This document shows, piece after piece, positions 6,889 through 13,891 of a DNA stretch of 48,380 bases (positions within the stretch are counted from its first letter, which is position 1; every line of letters starts with the position of its first letter). The notes below the pieces were generated by a model, which was not told where the DNA came from, did not search any database, and was given only the letters and a program-made list of their open reading frames with translations. Made by a program: the position numbers and the translations under genes. Source of the stretch: Sphaerisporangium melleum (GTDB taxonomy: Bacteria; Actinomycetota; Actinomycetes; Streptosporangiales; Streptosporangiaceae); assembly GCF_014646695.1 (NCBI RefSeq), contig NZ_BMNT01000001.1, forward strand, positions 98,951 through 147,330, written 5' to 3'.

Positions 6889-7191
6889 TCAGGCGACGCT
6901 GCGCACCCGTGTTTCAGGGTGCAACTGCTGAGGCCGCCGGTCTTCGGCTTCCTCTTCCAGGGCACCCTTCAGGCGTGCCAATTCGATCTGGGTCCGCGCG
7001 ATCGCCAAGGCGCCGTGATCCCCCCTGGTCAGCCAGGTCGCCAGCGCGAGAAGGCTGACCAGCAGGGTGGCCAGCCACAGAACGAGAAACAGCTTGAGCG
7101 GGATTTCCGCCGCGGCTGCGGTAATAGTGATCGCCCAGAGCAGTCCGGCCCCGCCCTTAATGATCAAACGTGATCGTCTTGCGGTCGTCAT
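6889..7191 (-). CDS. Two-helix membrane protein in the lysogeny module
   Basis: This encodes 100 residues from ATG 7189-7191, after a good GGAGGGG ribosome-binding site. Two hydrophobic segments lie at about residues 10-32 (LIIKGGAGLLWAITITAAAA) and 35-58 (LKLFLVLWLATLLVSLLALA). They are followed by a charged helical tail with EEEAED. It lies between the repressor-like gene and the integrase, convergent with the repressor. In actinobacterial prophages this slot often carries genes expressed from the lysogen, including exclusion or defence functions. No specific family is recognised, so exclusion is only a hypothesis. Confidence 0.65.
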   Translation of the reverse strand: MTTARRSRLIIKGGAGLLWAITITAAAAEIPLKLFLVLWLATLLVSLLALATWLTRGDHGALAIARTQIELARLKGALEEEAEDRRPQQLHPETRVRSVA

Positions 7192-7482
7192 TCGTTCCCC
7201 TCCATCAGCCGCGCGCGGTGCGGCTACTGCGACACGGTGCTTTCCCCAGGCATTCGCGGCAGCGGGCCCCACTTTAGGACAAGTCGGCGGGGTATGGAAC
7301 GGTTCCAAATAATTTTTTTGTCGGTGGTCTAATCCACTTCACCTGCACGCATGCAGCAAGCTACGTACTGTGATTGAAATCTTCACCAAGTGCGGCTTAT
7401 GCCCGCGATGTCGGTTACGCCCCGCGAACATCGGTAACACTGATCTCACCCGTGGGCTAGTGTCCCAGGAAGAAGCCGAAGC
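7192..7482. other. AT-richer non-coding stretch between membrane gene and integrase
   Basis: No convincing coding frame is present. The part around 7300-7400 is clearly AT-richer than the surroundings (runs of A and T near 7306-7320). It includes TGCACGCATGCA and an imperfect repeat pair TGTCGGTTAC / CATCGGTAAC (about 7409-7438). It probably holds the promoter for the membrane protein and the 3' flank of the integrase gene. Confidence 0.4.
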
Positions 7483-8487
7483 TCAGATGCGGTCCCCCGG
7501 CGACAGCCGGGCATGCGCCTGCCACGCCCGCCGATCCGCCGCCGACCGTCCGTACCGGCGGACCATCTCCCACGACGCCCACCCGGCGATCCGCATCAGG
7601 TCGCCCTCGTTGCCGCCGGCCTCCAGCCAGTCGTCGGCGAAGGTGTGCCGGAACCGGTGCGCGTGGACGCCGGTCACGCCGGCCTGCTTACCGCGGCGCT
7701 GCAGCATCTGGTGGATCCCCGAGTCCTTCAGTTGCCCTTTGGGGCCGAGCCACAGCCACTGGGAGTCGGCCTGCGGGTGGCGGGCCCGGGCCCGGATGTA
7801 GCGATCCAGGTCGCGGGCGGCCTTGTTGCCGATGGGGATGAACATCGTGTCGCCGCCCTTCTTGCGGATGCGCAGCAGCTTGCGGGAGAACAGCACGTCG
7901 CTGTCGTCCTGCTCGGCCGAGTAGCGCAGGGTGGCCAGCGAGTTCAGCCGGAGCCCGGTGTCGATGAGGATCCGCATGATCGCGGTGTCGCGCCGGTCGT
8001 TGAACTGCGCGCCCGAGGCGACCTTCAGCAGCTTGGCCAGCTCCTCGTCGGAGAACGTCTCGGTGGGGTTGTCGGGCACCTTGGGCTCGGTGACGTTTGC
8101 CATCGGGTTGGGGCTGGTCCGCTCGCCTTCCCTGACGAGCCAGCCGAACAGCACCCGGAGGTTACGGAAGTGCTTGGCCGCGTCCCCGGGGCTGGACTGG
8201 GTGATCGAGCAGCCGTGCGGCTGTGGTTCGGCGGTGTCGTCTTCGCCGTCGACCCAGCAGCCGTGGATCTTGACGGCGAGATAGGCCCGAATGTGATCGG
8301 CTTGTACTCCCTCAACCGTGCGGGGCATGTCATGCTCGGTCAGGTAGTGGTCGAACTGCCGGGCGGTGAGGAGGTAGGAGGTGATGGTCCCTTTGGACTT
8401 GTTGGACGCGGTGAGTGAGAGCTCCCAGGAGCCCAGCAGGGGGCGCAGGAGCGATGATCTATCCTGGGTCTTGCGCCGGGGGGTCAC
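7483..8487 (-). CDS. Tyrosine recombinase / site-specific integrase
   Basis: This is a 334-residue integrase. Residues 15-125 are the SAM-like core-binding domain ([14 protein letters not shown] and later [17 protein letters not shown]). The catalytic domain runs from about 140. The visible catalytic residues are Arg180 in [10 protein letters not shown], a Lys near 209-210 in RIRKKGGD, His277 and Arg280 in HRFRHTFA, Trp303 in AGWASWEM (replacing the second His) and the nucleophile Tyr312 in MVRRYGRS. The end, [13 protein letters not shown], is typical of actinobacterial phage or integrative-element recombinases. It reads away from the tRNA gene 87 bases to its right, as expected for an integrase beside its own attachment site. 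It would catalyse integration and excision of the element covering 1 to about 8574. Confidence 0.9.
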   Translation of the reverse strand: MTPRRKTQDRSSLLRPLLGSWELSLTASNKSKGTITSYLLTARQFDHYLTEHDMPRTVEGVQADHIRAYLAVKIHGCWVDGEDDTAEPQPHGCSITQSSPGDAAKHFRNLRVLFGWLVREGERTSPNPMANVTEPKVPDNPTETFSDEELAKLLKVASGAQFNDRRDTAIMRILIDTGLRLNSLATLRYSAEQDDSDVLFSRKLLRIRKKGGDTMFIPIGNKAARDLDRYIRARARHPQADSQWLWLGPKGQLKDSGIHQMLQRRGKQAGVTGVHAHRFRHTFADDWLEAGGNEGDLMRIAGWASWEMVRRYGRSAADRRAWQAHARLSPGDRI

Positions 8488-8574
8488 GCGGCGAATACTA
8501 TGCTCTCGCCTGTGTGTGCGACAGGGTCTTACGGAAGCAGCGCGGGATAGACCCTGGTAGATAGGTGTTTTTGC
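8488..8574. other. Probable attachment-site region with inverted repeat
   Basis: The 87 bases between the integrase start and the tRNA contain a perfect 7-bp inverted repeat, CAGGGTC (8522-8528) and GACCCTG (8550-8556), with a 21-base spacer. The position fits the integrase-binding arm of attR/attL. The other end of the element is outside the window, so the core repeat cannot be identified. Confidence 0.35.
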
Positions 8575-8648
8575 GGGGCGGTAGCTCAGCCGGTCAGAGC
8601 AGCGGACTCATAATCCGTAGGTCGTGGGTTCAAGTCCCACCCGCCCTA
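8575..8648 (+). tRNA. tRNA with anticodon CAU (elongator Met, or Ile2)
   Basis: The cloverleaf folds completely. The acceptor strands are 8575-8581 and 8641-8647 with discriminator A8648. The D stem is GCTC/GAGC, the anticodon stem GCGGA/TCCGT with loop CTCATAA, and the T stem GTGGG/CCCAC with loop TTCAAGT. The CCA end is not encoded. The elongator-type T loop and paired 1-72 position exclude the initiator. CAU could mean elongator Met, or Ile2 if the C is modified to lysidine; I favour Met. The first acceptor pair is a G-U wobble. The 5' end faces the integrated element. Confidence 0.93.
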
Positions 8649-8799
8649 CTTCTCAATACCGCGCGAGCGGAAGCGGGTGCTCCCTGGGCGGGCGAGCGGG
8701 GGCCCACTGATGTGGCTTTCCACCGCTGCTACGCGACGCGTCGATCGGCCCGCCTGAGTTGGTTCAGGGTCGCGGGGTCCAGATGGAGCGTGAAGGGCG

Positions 8800-8937
8800 G
8801 CCGAGAACGAGGTCGGGCTGGACCACTACGAGGTTAGCGAGCACACCGCCTGGTACCCGCATGTCACCTTGGCGCAATCGGCCGAGGCAGACCTGATGAT
8901 CTTCGAGTCCCCAGCTCGACATCGTGGCAGAATGTGA
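8800..8937 (+). pseudogene. C-terminal remnant of an IS701-like transposase
   Basis: Translated from 8800, the frame reads AENEVGLDHYEVSEHTAWY and continues PHVTLAQSAEADL before a TGA at 8935. The pattern 'AKnEVGLDhYEVR-yTAWyrHvTLAmlAhAfL' is the conserved C-terminal block of IS701-type DDE transposases, from family knowledge. No start codon or catalytic domain is present in the 290 bases between the tRNA and the next gene, so this is a decayed insertion-sequence tail. Its stop codon lies immediately before the start of the ATPase/nuclease gene. Confidence 0.7.
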
Positions 8938-8939
8938 CC

Positions 8940-10538
8940 ATGCGGCCACCCCGAGCGAGGTACTTCAACACCACCGGCCCATGCGGCCCTTCGCACCACT
9001 ACATGCTGCCCCCCACCGAGCGGCTCCCGCAGGCGCGTGAGCTCATCGAGATGGACCGCTACTTCGTGGTGCACGCGCCCCGGCAGACCGGCAAGACCAC
9101 CATGCTGCGCACTCTGGCGTCCGAGCTGACCGCCGAGGGGGACATCGCCGCCCTGATGTTCTCCTGCGAAGAGACCAAGGTGGCCGGTGACGACTTCACG
9201 GCTGCGGAATCGATCCTGCTGGGTTCCATCCGTGAGGCCGCCGAGCGGTCGGGATGGCCTGAGGAGCTGATGCCACCCGATTCGTGGCCGCAGTCGCCCC
9301 CGGGTACCCGGGTCCGTACAGCGCTGAGCGAGTGGTGCCGCCGCTGCCCGCGCCGGGTGGTGCTGCTCCTCGACGAGATCGACGCACTGCAGGGCAACAG
9401 CATGGTCAGCATCCTCAGCCAGCTCCGCGCCGGTCACAACGCGCGGCATGAGGGCTATCCGTTCCCCGCCTCAGTGGTGCTGTGCGGGCTGCGCGACCTG
9501 CGTGACTACAAGGTCGCCTCAGGCGGTGAACCCGGCCGCTCCAACCCGGCCAGCCCGTTCAACATCGTCGCCGAATCGCTGCGCCTGGGCGACTTCACCG
9601 CCGACGAGATCGCCGAGCTGTACGACCAGCACACACAGGAGACCGGCCAGGAGTTCACCAAGGACGCGCTGGAGCGCGTCTTCGAACTCACACAAGGACA
9701 ACCATGGCTGGTCAACGCCCTCGCCTTCGAGACCATCCTCCAGATAGGGACGACCGCCACCATCACCATCGGGCAGGTGGAGGAGGCCAAGGAGCGCTTG
9801 ATCCGAAAGCGAGCCACCCACCTTGACGCCCTCGTAGCGCGGCTGCGCGAACTACGGGTGGAACGGGTGATCGAACCGATCCTGGCAGGAACGTGGCCAG
9901 ACATAGACACTTCTTTCGACGATGATGTCTCCTACGTTCACGATCTGGGCCTCATCCGGGGGACCAGGGAGCTGGAGATCGCCAACCCGATCTACCGAGA
10001 GGTCTTGCTACGGGTTCTGGGCCATCGTACGGAACGGTTCGTGCAGGCCGATCCGCGTAGCTTCGTTTTGCCGGATGGGCGGTTCGACATGCCGCGCCTG
10101 CTGGAGGAGTTCGTGGTGTTCTGGCGCGAGCACGGCGAGGTGCTCATCCGGCAGGAGGGCTACCACGAGGCCGCCTGCCAGATCATCCTCATGGCCTTTC
10201 TGCACCGGCTGGTGAACGGCGGAGGCCAGCTCGACCGGGAGTACGCCGCCGGCACCAAACGCCTGGACGTGCTGGTCCGCTGGCCCTTCACCGACTCCGA
10301 AGGCGGACGGCACCTGCAGCGAGAGGCCATGGAGCTCAAGGTCTGGCGAGCGGGTGAGAACGACCCGATGCCCGACGGCCTCGCGCAGCTCGACCGCTAC
10401 CTGGACCGTCTCACCCTCACCACCGGCTCCCTGGTCATCTTCGACCGCCGCCCCGAGGCCCCGCCGTGGAAGGAACGCGGCGGTTTCGACCAGGCGACCA
10501 CGCCGTCCGGACGCCAGGTCACCGTTCTGCGGGTGTGA
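8940..10538 (+). CDS. AAA-family ATPase with C-terminal PD-(D/E)XK nuclease-like domain
   Basis: This encodes 532 residues from ATG 8940. A GTG at 8934 is also possible; neither has a clear ribosome-binding site. Walker A is APRQTGKTT (residues 46-54) and Walker B is RVVLLLDEID with Asp145-Glu146. The ATPase lobe ends near residue 290 (winged-helix part VRDLGL-type segment around 325-345). The C-terminal part has Asp443 in KRLDVLVRW and Glu465-x-Lys467 in AMELKVWR, the metal-binding signature of PD-(D/E)XK nucleases. Proteins of this build (AAA-ATPase-like plus PDDEXK_9) are common, patchily distributed and often next to mobile elements. Their biological role is unsettled, with defence or toxin activity suggested. 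Here the gene is intact and stands between a tRNA/prophage junction and ordinary chromosome. Confidence 0.75.
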   Translation: MRPPRARYFNTTGPCGPSHHYMLPPTERLPQARELIEMDRYFVVHAPRQTGKTTMLRTLASELTAEGDIAALMFSCEETKVAGDDFTAAESILLGSIREAAERSGWPEELMPPDSWPQSPPGTRVRTALSEWCRRCPRRVVLLLDEIDALQGNSMVSILSQLRAGHNARHEGYPFPASVVLCGLRDLRDYKVASGGEPGRSNPASPFNIVAESLRLGDFTADEIAELYDQHTQETGQEFTKDALERVFELTQGQPWLVNALAFETILQIGTTATITIGQVEEAKERLIRKRATHLDALVARLRELRVERVIEPILAGTWPDIDTSFDDDVSYVHDLGLIRGTRELEIANPIYREVLLRVLGHRTERFVQADPRSFVLPDGRFDMPRLLEEFVVFWREHGEVLIRQEGYHEAACQIILMAFLHRLVNGGGQLDREYAAGTKRLDVLVRWPFTDSEGGRHLQREAMELKVWRAGENDPMPDGLAQLDRYLDRLTLTTGSLVIFDRRPEAPPWKERGGFDQATTPSGRQVTVLRV

Positions 10539-10614
10539 CAGGCGTGTCGGCAGGTCCGCGCAACACGAACGAGTCCTCGCCGCGAGCCGCGGGTCGCTCG
10601 GTCGGTCGGGGGTT

Positions 10615-11232
10615 TCAGGAGGGCGATTCGGTGCCGGCCTGCTCGCTGACCATGTAGTCGGCGTACCAGGCCGGCCAGTCCGGGTCCTCGGCGCCGATGC
10701 GCGCCTCATGCTCGCCGTGGGCGGCGGCGGCGCGGCGCAGTGCGGCGGCGAGATCGGAGGCCGAGGTGAACGTGGTGACCGAGGGGTCCAGGCGTCCCGG
10801 CAGCCGGGTGGTGATCTCTTGCAGCACCCAGCCGTTGCCGTCCGGGTCGCTGAACGACAGGAACGAGCCGTAGCTGCCGCGCCGCGGATCGGGGCCGGGC
10901 ACGCGGGCGTCGGTCCCCGCGTGGTGGAAAACGCCGCCGGCGTCGTGGAACACCTCGCTCGGGCCGGCGCCGAGCCGGGTGAGCTCCGCGTGCGCGGCCT
11001 CGATGTCGTCGACGATCAGGTGCAGTCCCTGTGCCGAACCCGGCGCCTGGGAGGTGACCGAGGTGCCGAAGATGACCGAGGCCGGCGAGCCGGGTGGGGT
11101 GACCTGCACGACCCGGAAGTCCTCGCCGGTGGCGATGTCGGCGTCGAGTCGCCAGCCGAGCGCCGTGTAGAAGTCCTTGGCCCGGTCGACGTCGGAGACC
11201 GGTATCACGACGACTTCGAGTTTCATGTCCAT
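10615..11232 (-). CDS. VOC-superfamily (glyoxalase-like) protein
   Basis: This encodes 205 residues from ATG 11230-11232, with AGGAGG about 10 bases upstream. The first module (KLEVVVIPVSDVDRAKDFY, LGWRLDADI) and a second half with FLSFSDPDGNGWVLQEI are the paired beta-alpha-beta-beta-beta units of vicinal-oxygen-chelate proteins, with an EIT-type metal-ligand position at the end. A C-terminal extension of about 40 residues (DLAAALRRAAAAHGEHEA, DPDWPAWYADYM) is typical of a sub-group seen in actinobacteria. Substrate is unknown; such proteins can be dioxygenases, lyases or antibiotic-binding proteins. It is preceded by inverted repeats at 11271-11308, so it may have its own regulated promoter. 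Confidence 0.8.
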   Translation of the reverse strand: MDMKLEVVVIPVSDVDRAKDFYTALGWRLDADIATGEDFRVVQVTPPGSPASVIFGTSVTSQAPGSAQGLHLIVDDIEAAHAELTRLGAGPSEVFHDAGGVFHHAGTDARVPGPDPRRGSYGSFLSFSDPDGNGWVLQEITTRLPGRLDPSVTTFTSASDLAAALRRAAAAHGEHEARIGAEDPDWPAWYADYMVSEQAGTESPS

Positions 11233-11270
11233 TGAAGTTGCGCCTCCTGCGCTGGTCGGTGGTGCCGGCG

Positions 11271-11308
11271 CGGTGAGACTCACCGCGGTCGATCTTAGAG
11301 TCTCACCG
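11271..11308. promoter_or_regulatory. Inverted repeats upstream of the VOC gene
   Basis: CGGTGAG-A-CTCACCG (11271-11285) is a perfect 7-bp inverted repeat with a single-base centre. A further copy of the right arm, AGTCTCACCG, lies at 11299-11308 and also pairs with 11271-11280 over 10 bases. It could be a two-site operator for the VOC gene (start 11232), or a terminator hairpin for the NTF2-like gene that stops at 11333. Confidence 0.5.
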
Positions 11309-11332
11309 GCCGGGGAAAGGTCGCGCTGCCGC

Positions 11333-11704
11333 TCAGCCGAGGTGGGAGACCTGGTAGTGGGCGAAGCGCCAGCCCTCCGGCGTCCGCTTCACCAGCACGC
11401 CGAGGTGGACGTGGAGGGTGGGGCGGTCGGTGAAGGAGAAGTCGACGGCCAGGTAGCCGAGGACGAGGTCGTCGGCGAGGGCTCTGGTCTCCAGGGCGCG
11501 GTACGCGGCCGCCAGCCCGGGCGGCTGGGAGTCGTAGTAGGCGGCGATGCCCGGCCGTCCGACGCTGTAGGGGTGCAGGCCCTGGAAGATCGCGTCCTCG
11601 GTGAACAGAGCCGCCACCTGCTGCGGCTCGTGCGCGTCGACACCTGCCTTCCACCGGTCGAGGACGTCCCTGAGGATCGTCTCTCTGTCCTGGTCACTGC
11701 TCAT
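11333..11704 (-). CDS. SnoaL/NTF2-like protein (SgcJ/EcaC type)
   Basis: This encodes 123 residues from ATG 11702-11704, with GAGGAG 7 bases upstream. An opening helix pair, RETILRDVLDRWKAGVDAHE, is followed by VAALFTEDAIFQGL and PGIAAYYDS. The strands end with HLGVLVKRTPEGWRFAHYQVS. This is the cone-shaped alpha+beta NTF2/SnoaL fold of the SgcJ/EcaC group, small proteins that bind or isomerise small hydrophobic molecules and often have no known substrate. Only 44 bases separate it from the upstream SDR gene, so the two are probably cotranscribed. Confidence 0.8.
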   Translation of the reverse strand: MSSDQDRETILRDVLDRWKAGVDAHEPQQVAALFTEDAIFQGLHPYSVGRPGIAAYYDSQPPGLAAAYRALETRALADDLVLGYLAVDFSFTDRPTLHVHLGVLVKRTPEGWRFAHYQVSHLG

Positions 11705-11748
11705 CGGGCTTCTCCTCGCCATAGGGCCGAGACTCGTGTGGGCCGCGG

Positions 11749-12462
11749 TCAGTGGCCGGCGCTCATGCCGCCGTCGACGTGCAGGATCTCACCGGTGACG
11801 AAGGGTGCGTTCTCCAGGTAGACGACCGCGTCCACGATGTCGCTCGTCTCCCCCATCCGGCGTACCGGGTGCAGCGCCGCGAGGGCCTCGTGGGTCTCCT
11901 CCGGGTGCATCGGGGTCTTGATGGTGCCCGGCGAGACGGCGTTGACCCGGATGCCGCGCGTGGCGTACTCGGTGGCGAGGGACCTGGTGGCGGCCTGCAG
12001 GCCACCCTTGCTCAGCGAGGCCAGCACGGACGGGACGCGGGCGTCGGGGTTGTCGACCAGGCTGGTGGTGATGCTGACCACGTGGCCGCCGCCCTGGGTG
12101 AGCATGCGTGCGACGGCGAGCTGGGTGATGTGGAAGAAGCCGTCGAGGTTCACTCCGGTCACGGCGGCGTAGTCGTCGAGGGTGTAGTCGGTGAACGGCT
12201 TGGCGACGAAGATGCCCGCGTTGTTGACCAGGCTGTCCACCCGGCCGAACCGCTCGACGGCAGCGGTGACCGCGCGTTCGGCGGTGGCGCGGTCGGCGAC
12301 GTCGCCCTGGACGGTGAGGATGCCGGGATCCGCGGAGGGGGCGATGGTGCGCGAGACGGCGACGACGGCGTAACCCAGCTTGCGGTAGGCCTCGACGATG
12401 CCGGCCCCGAGGCCCTGCGACGCACCGGTGACGATGGCGACCTTCTGCTGCTCAGTGCTCAT
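11749..12462 (-). CDS. SDR-family protein lacking the catalytic tyrosine
   Basis: This encodes 237 residues from ATG 12460-12462, after AAGAAGG. The NAD(P)-binding Rossmann motif TGASQGLG is at residues 12-19, the NNAG motif at 80-83, a candidate catalytic Ser in SITTS near 130-134, and the Lys in SLSKGG at 152. The active-site YxxxK motif reads ASLSK, with Ala148 where Tyr is expected. The C-terminal PGTIKTP and HVDGG segments are normal. From memory, a sub-group of SDRs with 'VLASL(S/T)KGGL' exists, so this may be a lineage feature and not a chance mutation. The protein should bind cofactor but may not work as an ordinary oxidoreductase. It lies 45 bases downstream of the palindrome at 12507-12524, a probable operator. 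Confidence 0.85.
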   Translation of the reverse strand: MSTEQQKVAIVTGASQGLGAGIVEAYRKLGYAVVAVSRTIAPSADPGILTVQGDVADRATAERAVTAAVERFGRVDSLVNNAGIFVAKPFTDYTLDDYAAVTGVNLDGFFHITQLAVARMLTQGGGHVVSITTSLVDNPDARVPSVLASLSKGGLQAATRSLATEYATRGIRVNAVSPGTIKTPMHPEETHEALAALHPVRRMGETSDIVDAVVYLENAPFVTGEILHVDGGMSAGH

Positions 12463-12506
12463 GATGACCTTCTTCAGGTGGTGATGATCTCGGCCGATCG
12501 ACTTAC

Positions 12507-12524
12507 TAGACAACCGGTCGTCTA
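12507..12524. promoter_or_regulatory. TetR-type palindrome before the SDR gene
   Basis: TAGACAACCGGTCGTCTA is an 18-bp palindrome with 8 of 9 pairs matching around CCGG. The form TAGAC-N-ACCGGT-N-GTCTA resembles operators of TetR-family regulators that control quinone or aldehyde-responsive SDR genes. No TetR gene is adjacent, so the regulator would act in trans. The LysR gene upstream is not expected to bind this kind of site. Confidence 0.6.
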
Positions 12525-12619
12525 TTGAAATCCGAACGTAGGCAGACAACGGGGTGAAGTCAAAGGTCCATGGCGCCCGAGCCGGGACCGGAAACCTCCA
12601 AGTTGTTAGCCCCAGGCTC

Positions 12620-13594
12620 TCAGCCCAGGTCAGCGGCCTTTCGCCCGGCCGACCGGGACACGGCGCCGTCCGGGCGGCGCCGGTGCGGGTCGTCCTCGGG
12701 CAGCCAGGCGTCCGGGCCGTGGATCCCGAAGTCACCCTCGTCGCGGAGCGCCTCGGCGACGGCGAGCACCTCGGCGCGGGTCTCGCCGCGGCGCCACACC
12801 AGCGACCAGGTCCAGTAGACCTCCGGCCGCGCGACCGGGCGCCGGACCAGGTCCGGTGGCAGCGGGGTGTCCTGCCCCTTGGGGGAGTTGATGATCGGAC
12901 GGCCGCAGCGGCGCACGTGGTCGAAGAACGCCGGGCCGGTGATGCCGCCGTCGGAGATGCGCACCGCGCGCGCCCCGGTCCGCCGGGCCAGCTCCTCGGC
13001 GTAGACGTTCCAGGACGACCAGGAGGTCGCGTCGTCGTCGAGGAGCACGGCGGTATCCCGGGCGGGAACCGTACTGGTGGCGGGACCGGGGGCGACGGCG
13101 TAGAGGCGGTCGGCGCCGATGAGCCGGGCATGCAGGCCGCGCTGTTCCAGGTCGCCGGCGCGCACCCAGCACACCGCGAGGTCCAGGCCGCCCTCGGCCA
13201 CCCGGGCGGCCTGGGTGTGCGAGGGCGCGACCCAGGCGTCGACGTGGACCTTGGCCACCTCGGCGGTGCGGGCGGCGAGGCCCGGCGGCAGCCGGTTCAC
13301 GTAGCCGAGCCGGACCGGTTCGTAGCCGGACAGCCGGCGGGCGCGGTGCCGCAGGTCGTCGGCGCTTTCCAGCAGGGCCCGGGTGTGCGGGAGCAGCGCG
13401 GCGCCCGCCGCGGTGAGGGACACCGAGCGGCGGTCCCGGTCGAACAGGCGCACGCCGAGGTCGCGTTCGAGCGCCTTGATCTGCTGGGACAGGGACGGGC
13501 CGGCGATCAGCAGGCGCCCGGCGGCGCGGCCGAAGTTCAGCTCCTCGGCGACCGCGACGAAGTACCGCAGCTGGCGCAGCTCCACGTTGGTCAT
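12620..13594 (-). CDS. LysR-family transcriptional regulator
   Basis: This encodes 324 residues from ATG 13592-13594; a GTG at 13585 is an alternative. The N-terminal winged HTH (VELRQLRYFVAVAEELNF, RLLIAGPSLSQQIKALERDL, RLFDRDRRSVSLTAAG) is canonical LysR. It is followed by the linker helix and a periplasmic-binding-protein-like effector domain (residues about 90-300). LysR proteins are tetrameric, ligand-dependent activators or repressors. It is transcribed in the same direction as the SDR gene, with 157 bases between them, not divergently as is usual for LysR/target pairs, so its target is not obvious. Confidence 0.9.
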   Translation of the reverse strand: MTNVELRQLRYFVAVAEELNFGRAAGRLLIAGPSLSQQIKALERDLGVRLFDRDRRSVSLTAAGAALLPHTRALLESADDLRHRARRLSGYEPVRLGYVNRLPPGLAARTAEVAKVHVDAWVAPSHTQAARVAEGGLDLAVCWVRAGDLEQRGLHARLIGADRLYAVAPGPATSTVPARDTAVLLDDDATSWSSWNVYAEELARRTGARAVRISDGGITGPAFFDHVRRCGRPIINSPKGQDTPLPPDLVRRPVARPEVYWTWSLVWRRGETRAEVLAVAEALRDEGDFGIHGPDAWLPEDDPHRRRPDGAVSRSAGRKAADLG

Positions 13595-13641
13595 GCTACG
13601 CGGCTGAGAGGCTGTGCCTACCAGCAGGGAGCACACCGGTC

Positions 13642-13842
13642 GTGGCGTCGATCCGGCGCGGGCCGGACGATGGAAGGCTCCGCGACGGCTACCACCAGGC
13701 GCTGATCCTGGCCGCCATCGTCGTCCTGGCGGCGGCCGTGACCGCCGCCGTGCTGCGCGTGGGCTTCATCCGCCGCACCCTGACGGTGAGACCACCCGCT
13801 CCGGTGGACGACGTCCCCGACCTGCCCCACCGGCGCCCCTGA
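13642..13842 (+). CDS. Small membrane protein, possibly a transporter C-terminal remnant
   Basis: A 66-residue frame from GTG 13642, with GGGAG about 10 bases upstream, has strong G/C third positions. It contains one hydrophobic segment at residues 19-38 (QALILAAIVVLAAAVTAAVL), followed by a basic stretch and a Pro-rich tail. The opening 'DGYHQALILAA' resembles the start of the last transmembrane helix of DHA2-type MFS exporters, so this could be the surviving tail of a decayed transporter. I cannot choose between a small protein and a remnant. Confidence 0.35.
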   Translation: MASIRRGPDDGRLRDGYHQALILAAIVVLAAAVTAAVLRVGFIRRTLTVRPPAPVDDVPDLPHRRP

Positions 13843-13891
13843 CGCCGGGCCGGGCATCACCTCGACAGAGGGATCACCGGCACGCCGCCGG

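Noticed and set aside
8575-8648. CAU tRNA considered as initiator tRNA
   Set aside because: Position 1 pairs with 72 (G-U) and the T loop and anticodon stem are of the elongator type; the G-C run of the initiator anticodon stem is absent.
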